Part shown: positions 15,114 to 19,964 of the stretch, in pieces | How positions within the stretch are numbered: position 1 is the stretch's first letter | How the letters are laid out: every line of letters starts with the position of its first letter | Source of the DNA: Pseudomonadota bacterium | GTDB lineage: Bacteria; Pseudomonadota; Gammaproteobacteria; Woeseiales; Woeseiaceae | DNA length: 19,964 nucleotides | Reading direction: 5' to 3' | NCBI GenBank assembly: GCA_027295475.1 | Contig: JAPUKV010000236.1 | Coordinates: forward strand, 1 to 19,964 | The notes under the pieces: generated by a model | The model's database searches: none | The model's input: the letters and a program-made list of their open reading frames with translations, nothing else | What the model was told of the DNA's origin: nothing | Made by a program: the position numbers and the translations under genes

Positions 15114-16631
15114 ATGGCCGAAAAAGCGACAGCACTGAAAGCAATCAGGAAGGTTTCTCACTGGATCAACGGGCAGATGCACGAATCTCGCTCGCATCGT
15201 TACGGCGAGGTCTTTGATTCGGCAACTGGCGAACAATGCGCCGAAGTCATCATGGCTGATGAAGCAGACGTCGATGCGGCAATTCAGTCGGCGCAGGAGG
15301 CGTTTTCAAGCTGGTCGCGAACGCCGGTACTGAGGCGTGCCCGCGTCATGTTCCGCTTCAAGGAACTGATCGAGAGAGATCGCAAGGAAATCGCCGCGCT
15401 GCTCACGCAGGAACACGGCAAAGTATTGCATGACGCTGATGGGTCGATTCAGCGCGGACTCGAGATTGTCGAGTTCGCCTGCGGAATACCGCATCTGATC
15501 AAGGGCGAGTACAGCGATCAGGTCGGCACGGGCGTCGATACCTACTCGATGCGCCAGCCGATGGGCGTGTGTGTGGGCATTACGCCGTTCAACTTTCCGG
15601 CGATGGTGCCGCTGTGGATGTTCCCGATTGCAATTGCATGCGGAAACACGTTTATTCTGAAACCGTCAGAGAAAGATCCAGGCTGTTCATTGAAATGGGC
15701 CGAGCTGATGCAGGAGGCCGGTCTGCCTCCAGGTGTTCTGAATGTCGTCCAGGGTGACCATGTTGCTGTCAATTCACTGTTAACTGATTCTCGAATTGCT
15801 GCCGTCAGCTTCGTCGGCTCGACGGCAGTTGCCGAGCACGTATATCGAACCGCGACGGAACATGGCAAGCGCGTTCAGGCGCTGGGCGGCGCGAAGAACC
15901 ACCTGGTCGTGTTGCCCGATGCCGACATGGAGCAGGTTGCTGACGCATTGGTCGGCGCCGCTTACGGTTCGGCTGGTGAGCGTTGCATGGCGATCGCGAC
16001 TGTCGTGACGGTCGGTGATTCGGCTGAACCTCTGCTTGAAGAACTGTTACCCAGGATCGACGCGCTCAAAGTCGGCCCGGGTACTGACAACAACAACGAC
16101 ATGGGGCCGCTCATCACCGCGGAGCATCGCGACAAAGTCCGTTCGTATATCGACCTGGGCGAAGAAGAGGGCGCGAAGCTCGTCGTCGATGGCCGTAAGC
16201 ACGAAATCACAAAATCGTCGGGCTATTTTCTCGGGCCGACACTTTTCGATCACACGACACCCGACATGCGCGTGTACAAGGAAGAAATCTTCGGCCCCGT
16301 GCTGACGATGATTCGTGTTGGGACTTTCGACGATGCAATAAAGTTGGTCAACGACCACGAATACGGCAACGGCACGGCTATTTTTACGCGGGATGGTGAC
16401 GCGGCACGGGAGTTCGCATCCGGGATTCAGGTCGGCATGATCGGCATTAACGTGCCGATACCGGTGCCGCTTGCTTTTCACAGTTTCGGCGGCTGGAAGC
16501 GCTCTTTGTTCGGCGATATGTCGATATACGGTATGGAAGGCGTGCGTTTCTATACGCGGCTGAAGACCGTGACCTCGAGGTGGCCTACAGGAATTCGCGC
16601 CGGTGCGGATTTTTCTATGCCAACCATGTAA
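15114..16631 (+). CDS. mmsA: CoA-acylating (methyl)malonate-semialdehyde dehydrogenase (MmsA/BauC-like)
   Basis: A 505-residue aldehyde dehydrogenase. By family it converts malonate semialdehyde, NAD+ and CoA to acetyl-CoA and CO2 (propionyl-CoA from methylmalonate semialdehyde). The catalytic cysteine is C291 in GSAGERCMAIA. The motif that normally carries the general-base glutamate reads ALGGAKNH (257-263), the substitution expected in CoA-dependent members. GVCVGITPFNFPAMVPLWM, KPSEKDPG and the ending PLAFHSFGGWKRSLFGD are typical of MmsA. An aggaag site precedes the ATG 20 bases after bauA. Since the valine-pathway mms partners are absent, beta-alanine breakdown with bauA is the likelier local role. 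It is not a good candidate for the missing PuuC step, because PuuC is a hydrolytic, non-CoA enzyme. Confidence 0.94.
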   Translation: MAEKATALKAIRKVSHWINGQMHESRSHRYGEVFDSATGEQCAEVIMADEADVDAAIQSAQEAFSSWSRTPVLRRARVMFRFKELIERDRKEIAALLTQEHGKVLHDADGSIQRGLEIVEFACGIPHLIKGEYSDQVGTGVDTYSMRQPMGVCVGITPFNFPAMVPLWMFPIAIACGNTFILKPSEKDPGCSLKWAELMQEAGLPPGVLNVVQGDHVAVNSLLTDSRIAAVSFVGSTAVAEHVYRTATEHGKRVQALGGAKNHLVVLPDADMEQVADALVGAAYGSAGERCMAIATVVTVGDSAEPLLEELLPRIDALKVGPGTDNNNDMGPLITAEHRDKVRSYIDLGEEEGAKLVVDGRKHEITKSSGYFLGPTLFDHTTPDMRVYKEEIFGPVLTMIRVGTFDDAIKLVNDHEYGNGTAIFTRDGDAAREFASGIQVGMIGINVPIPVPLAFHSFGGWKRSLFGDMSIYGMEGVRFYTRLKTVTSRWPTGIRAGADFSMPTM

Positions 16632-16686
16632 TCACCTGCTTGCTGCTGTGCATGCTGGGACACAACGGTGACAAGAAGTGAAGCCA

Positions 16687-17607
16687 ATGGAGAAGCCGCG
16701 TCATCGGAGGCGGAATCCGTTCCGCGAAACGCTTGTGTCGGGACACTTCGCAGTGACCGCGGAACTCACGCCGCCGCGCAGCGCAAGCCTGGATTCCCTG
16801 ACGATAGCGGTAAACGCGCTAAAGCCGGCAGTTACTGCAATCAATCTGACTGACGGTGCCGGGGCAAGCATCCGGATGTCCAGCATGGCCGCCGCCATTC
16901 ATGTAAAGCAAATGGGCGCGGAACCGATCATGCAGGTTACCTGCAGGGACCGAAACAGGATCGCACTGCAAAGCGATTTGTTGGGCGCTGCTGCATTCGG
17001 TATTCGAAACGTGCTCGTTCTGAAAGGTGATGCTGTCGAAGCAGGGGATAATTTCGACGCAAAACCGGTGTTCGATCTGGACTCACGACAACTTATTGCG
17101 GCGTTGAAAGACATGTCCGAAAAACCCGCGACTTTAGCAAGCGGCGAATCGATATCTGCGCCTGAGTTTTTTCGAGGGGCTGCCGACACACCGCTCGAGG
17201 TAGCAGACGACTGGACGCCCGACGGCCTGCAGGCGAAGCTCGATGCTGGCGCACAGTTTATTCAGACACAATATTGCTTTGATATGGTATTGCTTGAACG
17301 GTACATGCTGCGGCTGAATGATCATGGCCTGGCTGAGAAAATGTACTTTCTTGTCGGTCTCGGTCCTTTGCGATCGGCAAAGGGAGCATGCTGGATGCGG
17401 GACAATCTCTTTGGGACGGTGATGCCGGACGGCGTCATACGACGCATGGAGGCGGCAAGAGACCCGCGCCAGGAAGGTATTTCCATCTGCGCGGAACTAT
17501 TGCAGCAGGCCAGGGATATCAAGGGCATCGCGGGCGCCCATTTGATGGCGCCGGGGCTGCACCAGGAAATCGTCGAAGCGGTAAAACTGGCAGGAATTAT
17601 CCCGTAG
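16687..17607 (+). CDS. Methylenetetrahydrofolate reductase family protein, divergent MetF-like
   Basis: A 306-residue TIM-barrel flavoprotein of the MTHFR family. Family signatures are present: the N-terminal strand V-T-A-E-L-T-P-P-R with the catalytic-type glutamate, INLTDGAGASIRMSS, HVKQMGAEPIMQVTCRDRN, the flavin-site VLVLKGDAVEAGD with its aspartate, and AQFIQTQYCFD, equivalent to the substrate-loop strand A-I-T-Q-F-F-F-D of MetF. The spacing and sequence differ considerably from E. coli MetF, so it belongs to a separate branch whose members need not be the methionine-pathway enzyme. I chose ATG 16687; a GTG at 16678 would add three residues. Next to an amine-catabolic operon it may handle one-carbon units released by demethylation, which is inference. 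It begins 55 bases after mmsA. Confidence 0.8.
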   Translation: MEKPRHRRRNPFRETLVSGHFAVTAELTPPRSASLDSLTIAVNALKPAVTAINLTDGAGASIRMSSMAAAIHVKQMGAEPIMQVTCRDRNRIALQSDLLGAAAFGIRNVLVLKGDAVEAGDNFDAKPVFDLDSRQLIAALKDMSEKPATLASGESISAPEFFRGAADTPLEVADDWTPDGLQAKLDAGAQFIQTQYCFDMVLLERYMLRLNDHGLAEKMYFLVGLGPLRSAKGACWMRDNLFGTVMPDGVIRRMEAARDPRQEGISICAELLQQARDIKGIAGAHLMAPGLHQEIVEAVKLAGIIP

Positions 17608-17617
17608 GATCCGGATA

Positions 17618-17642
17618 AAGGGGACGGACCCCACGCTTGGGG
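17618..17642 (+). repeat. Two alternative short hairpins before coxG
   Basis: The sequence aaggggacggaccccac and the following cgcttgggg can form either gggg(17620-17623)/cccc(17629-17632) or cccca(17629-17633)/tgggg(17638-17642), which share the c-run and so exclude one another. It lies between the MetF-like gene and the coxG GTG start at 17654. The ggggac-ggacccc pattern resembles short extragenic repeats seen in gammaproteobacteria, so this may be a repeat fragment with no control role. Confidence 0.3.
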
Positions 17643-17653
17643 CGCAAATTAAG

Positions 17654-18208
17654 GTGGAAATCAAAGGCGAATATCAGATCGCGAGCAGCCGCGAGAAGGT
17701 TTGGGCGGCACTGATCGATCCGGAAGTGCTCAGAGAATGTATTCCGGGTTGCGAGTCGCTGGAACAAATCAGTGACACCGAATTTGCCGCGAAGATAATA
17801 GCGGCAATCGGCCCGGTCCGGGCGACATTCAATACCAGCCTCACGCTGGAAAACGTGCAACCGCCTGAGAGCTATACCTTAGTCGGCAGCGGCAAAGGAG
17901 GAGCGGCCGGTTTCGGGCGTGGCAGAGCCGACGTTCGCCTCGACGAAACTGATGGAGTTACGCAGCTTACTTACAGCGCCGATTTTCAAGTCGGCGGCAA
18001 ACTCGCCCAGGTCGGCTCGCGACTCGTGCTGGGCGCTACCCGGAAAATGGCCAAAGAGTTTTTCGGGAATTTTTCTCACAGGCTTGATCCGCATGCGCAA
18101 CGTATTGAACCGGAAGAGGAAAAAGGCGAGGCCGTCATAGCGAAGACCGGGCTCGTTATTGCTGCAGCAGTTGTAATATTACTTGTCTGGTGGTTCCTGT
18201 TACGGTAG
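17654..18208 (+). CDS. coxG: CoxG-family (SRPBCC) protein of a molybdenum hydroxylase cluster, C-terminally membrane-anchored
   Basis: A 184-residue protein with the SRPBCC/CoxG fold across residues 1-150: EIKGEYQIASSREKVWAAL, then D-P-E-V-L-R-E-C-I-P-G-C-E-S-L and AAIGPVRATFNTSLTL, which are characteristic of CoxG, and a late A-D-F-Q-V-G-G-K-L-A-Q-V-G-S-R-L. Residues ~165-183 (GLVIAAAVVILLVWWFLL) are a membrane helix at the very C-terminus. In carboxydotrophs CoxG helps anchor CO dehydrogenase to the inner membrane; here it would tether the related hydroxylase encoded downstream. The start is a GTG at 17654 with only a weak taagg touching it; no earlier start keeps the family N-terminus. It lies 46 bases after the MetF-like gene and 84 before coxS. 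Confidence 0.88.
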   Translation: MEIKGEYQIASSREKVWAALIDPEVLRECIPGCESLEQISDTEFAAKIIAAIGPVRATFNTSLTLENVQPPESYTLVGSGKGGAAGFGRGRADVRLDETDGVTQLTYSADFQVGGKLAQVGSRLVLGATRKMAKEFFGNFSHRLDPHAQRIEPEEEKGEAVIAKTGLVIAAAVVILLVWWFLLR

Positions 18209-18292
18209 GAGTCTGTCCCAGGGGCCGGCGAAAAGAGCCTTCGGGCGATTATAATTAACGGCAATAACAACAAATCTGCAAAGGATGCATTC
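18209..18292. other. 84-base gap between coxG and coxS
   Basis: The gap contains tataat at 18250-18255, a perfect -10-like hexamer, but no acceptable -35 16-18 bases upstream. The stretch taggagtctgtccc at its left end and cgggcgattat near 18243-18253 recall the edges of the REP-like hairpin at 5615-5680, so it may be a decayed copy. A weak ribosome site (aaggat) precedes coxS. Confidence 0.3.
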
Positions 18293-18763
18293 ATGTCCAT
18301 AACAGTGTCATTCACGCTCAACGGCGAGTCCGTGAGTGCAGAGGTCGATAATCACACGCTACTGGTTGATATGATCCGTGATCAGCTCGGACGTACCGGT
18401 ACGCACGTCGGTTGCGATACCAGTCAGTGCGGCGCCTGTGTTATTCACGTCGACGGGCGGTCTGTCAAGAGTTGCACGATGCTTGCTGTACAGGCCGAAG
18501 GCGCCGATATCGGAACGATCGAAGGTGTGGCACTAAACGGCAATCTGCATCCCATGCAGGAAGCGTTTCGCGAACACCATGGCCTGCAATGCGGTTTCTG
18601 TACGCCGGGCATGATCATGAGTGTCCTCGATCTCGTCCAGCAAAACCCCGATCCCAGCGAGAAGGAAATTCGCGAGTGGCTCGTGGGCAATCTTTGCCGT
18701 TGCACGGGTTATCAAAATATCGTCAGGGCCGTGAGAGCCGGCGCCCAGGCGATGCGGTCATAA
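18293..18763 (+). CDS. coxS: [2Fe-2S] small subunit of a xanthine oxidase-family molybdenum hydroxylase (CoxS-like)
   Basis: A 156-residue iron-sulfur subunit that carries electrons between the molybdenum and flavin subunits. The plant-type ferredoxin cluster ligands are C41, C46, C49 ([10 protein letters not shown]) and C61. The second, four-helix cluster uses C100 and C103 ([10 protein letters not shown]) and C135 and C137 ([11 protein letters not shown]). Spacing and length match CoxS/QorS-type subunits. The ATG at 18293 starts [14 protein letters not shown], the normal first strand. It is 17 bases upstream of the large-subunit gene. The medium FAD subunit (CoxM) is not between coxG and coxL as in some operons, so it should be beyond the right edge or elsewhere. 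Confidence 0.93.
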   Translation: MSITVSFTLNGESVSAEVDNHTLLVDMIRDQLGRTGTHVGCDTSQCGACVIHVDGRSVKSCTMLAVQAEGADIGTIEGVALNGNLHPMQEAFREHHGLQCGFCTPGMIMSVLDLVQQNPDPSEKEIREWLVGNLCRCTGYQNIVRAVRAGAQAMRS

Positions 18764-18780
18764 GAATAAGGGGAGCAGGC

Positions 18781-19964
18781 ATGACGGAAAACGGTATCGG
18801 CGCGGCGGTTCGACGCAAAGAGGACCATCGCTTTATCACGGGCCAGGGACAATACACCGACGACATCAATCGTCCCAATCAGGTGTATGCACAGATCATT
18901 CGCTCGCCGCTGCCGCATGCCAGGATTCGCGGCATCGAATTCAAGGCGGCGTTGGATATGCCCGGTGTCGTCGCGGTGCTGACTGGCAGGGACATGGCCG
19001 ATGACGGGGTTGGTGGTCTGCCCTGTGGCTGGGGCATCAATAACAAAGATGGATCCCCGATGACGGAACCGGGTCACCCGCCGCTTGCCGCCGATACGGT
19101 TCGTTACGTTGGCGATCAGGTAGCTGTCGTGCTCGCCGACAAACGCAGCATTGCGCGCGATGCCGCTGAACGGGTTGATGTTGATTACGAAGAATTACCC
19201 GCCGCTACAAGCCTGCTGGCCGCGAGCGCCGAAGCTGCGCCGGTCGTCTGGGAGGATGCGCCCGATAACGTCTGCTTCGACTGGGAGATCGGTGACGCGG
19301 CTGCGACCGACAAGGCATTCGCGAGTGCAGCACATGTCAGCAGCATCGATATCGTCAATAGCCGCCTGATACCGAACGCGATTGAGCCGCGGGCGGCCAT
19401 CGGCGAATACGATAGCGGCAGGGACGAATACACCTTGTATACAACGAGCCAGAACCCGCACGTCATTCGCATGTTGATGGGCGCGTTCGTCCTCAATATT
19501 CCCGAGCACAAGCTTCGTATCATCGCGCCCGATGTTGGTGGTGGTTTTGGTTCCAAAATTTGTCACTATGCCGAGGAAGCGATCGTTACCTGGGCTTCGA
19601 AGCACGTGAACCGCCCGGTCAAGTGGACGGCGGATCGCAGCGAGTCATTCATGAGCGATGCGCATGGCAGGGACCACATATCACATGCCGAACTCGCGCT
19701 AAGCAAGGACGGTGACTTCCTGGGACTGAGAGTACAGACGAGAGCGAACCTGGGCGCCTACTTGTCGACATTCGGGCCAGCGGTGCCGACTTATCTTTAT
19801 GCCACATTGCTGGCGGGCACATATAAAACACCCGCCATTTACTGTGAAGTGAAGGGCATGTTCAGTCACTCGGTTCCTGTCGATTCGTATCGCGGAGCCG
19901 GGCGGCCGGAGGCCTGCTATTTGCTTGAACGACTCGTGGACAGGGCCGCGAGAGAGACCGGCAT
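18781..19964 (+). CDS. Molybdopterin-binding large subunit of a form II CoxL/aldehyde oxidase-type hydroxylase (N-terminal half)
   Basis: The gene is open from ATG 18781 to the window end, giving 394 codons of a family near 780 residues. A good aggggag ribosome site precedes it. The N-terminal a/b-hammerhead domain begins [20 protein letters not shown], a typical opening, followed by L-P-H-A-R-I. The cofactor domain has the molybdopterin-binding glycine loop VGGGFGSK (252-259) and N-A-I-E-P-R-A-A. The active-site loop is [10 protein letters not shown] (368-377). True CO dehydrogenases (form I) carry a cysteine in AYxCSFR; S-Y-R-G-A-G-R is the form II pattern, whose members oxidise aldehydes or heterocycles, or are uncharacterised. 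CO oxidation is therefore unlikely. The C-terminal catalytic glutamate lies outside the window. Substrate is unknown; an aldehyde from polyamine catabolism is a speculative candidate. Confidence 0.9.
   Translation, partial: MTENGIGAAVRRKEDHRFITGQGQYTDDINRPNQVYAQIIRSPLPHARIRGIEFKAALDMPGVVAVLTGRDMADDGVGGLPCGWGINNKDGSPMTEPGHPPLAADTVRYVGDQVAVVLADKRSIARDAAERVDVDYEELPAATSLLAASAEAAPVVWEDAPDNVCFDWEIGDAAATDKAFASAAHVSSIDIVNSRLIPNAIEPRAAIGEYDSGRDEYTLYTTSQNPHVIRMLMGAFVLNIPEHKLRIIAPDVGGGFGSKICHYAEEAIVTWASKHVNRPVKWTADRSESFMSDAHGRDHISHAELALSKDGDFLGLRVQTRANLGAYLSTFGPAVPTYLYATLLAGTYKTPAIYCEVKGMFSHSVPVDSYRGAGRPEACYLLERLVDRAARETG

Noticed and set aside
18250..18255. Perfect tataat as the coxS promoter
   Set aside because: No acceptable -35 hexamer lies 16-18 bases upstream, and one perfect hexamer in an AT-rich patch is expected by chance.
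18781..19964. Carbon monoxide dehydrogenase large subunit
   Set aside because: The active-site loop is SYRGAGR, lacking the cysteine of form I CO dehydrogenase, so only the family and not the CO reaction is supported.

Overview
The window looks like a chromosomal segment of a gammaproteobacterium. Base composition is moderate (a little over half G+C by eye). The protein set closely resembles the polyamine catabolic loci of Pseudomonas (spu, pau and bau genes) and of E. coli (puu genes), and a long intergenic hairpin resembles the REP-like repeats common in gammaproteobacteria. I see no tRNA, rRNA, CRISPR array, insertion sequence or phage gene. Nearly all of the window is coding.

Left edge (1-1556): the 5' part of a class III aminotransferase gene runs off the left end on the minus strand. 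It diverges from a BetI-like TetR regulator, and a perfect 26-base palindrome lies between the two starts. After the regulator comes a remnant encoding only the last ~52 residues of an acyl-CoA dehydrogenase. Uptake module (1557-5605): a complete polyamine ABC transporter (binding lipoprotein, ATPase and two permeases, potFGHI order) ends at a REP-like hairpin shared with the convergent next gene. Small interlude (5688-7161): a zeta-class glutathione transferase (maleylacetoacetate isomerase type) diverges from an exported SAM-methyltransferase-like protein.

Catabolic module (7169-16631): puuD and puuA (GTGA overlap), spuC and speB run rightward. A convergent minus-strand puuR-type XRE/cupin repressor follows, then, divergent from it, puuB, bauA and mmsA. 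Repeated TTGTTAAAT sites lie in the AT-rich puuR-puuB gap. Read together, agmatine goes to putrescine (SpeB). Putrescine is used by gamma-glutamylation (PuuA, PuuB, PuuD) or direct transamination (SpuC). Beta-alanine, for example from the aminopropyl part of spermidine, is converted by BauA to malonate semialdehyde and by MmsA to acetyl-CoA. No gamma-glutamyl-aminobutyraldehyde dehydrogenase (PuuC), GABA transaminase (GabT) or succinate semialdehyde dehydrogenase (GabD) is visible here.

Right edge (16687-19964): a divergent methylenetetrahydrofolate reductase-like gene is followed by coxG-, coxS- and coxL-type genes of a molybdenum hydroxylase. The large subunit is cut by the window end and carries the form II SYRGAGR active-site loop, not the CO-dehydrogenase cysteine loop. 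It is therefore probably an aldehyde- or heterocycle-oxidising enzyme and not a CO dehydrogenase.
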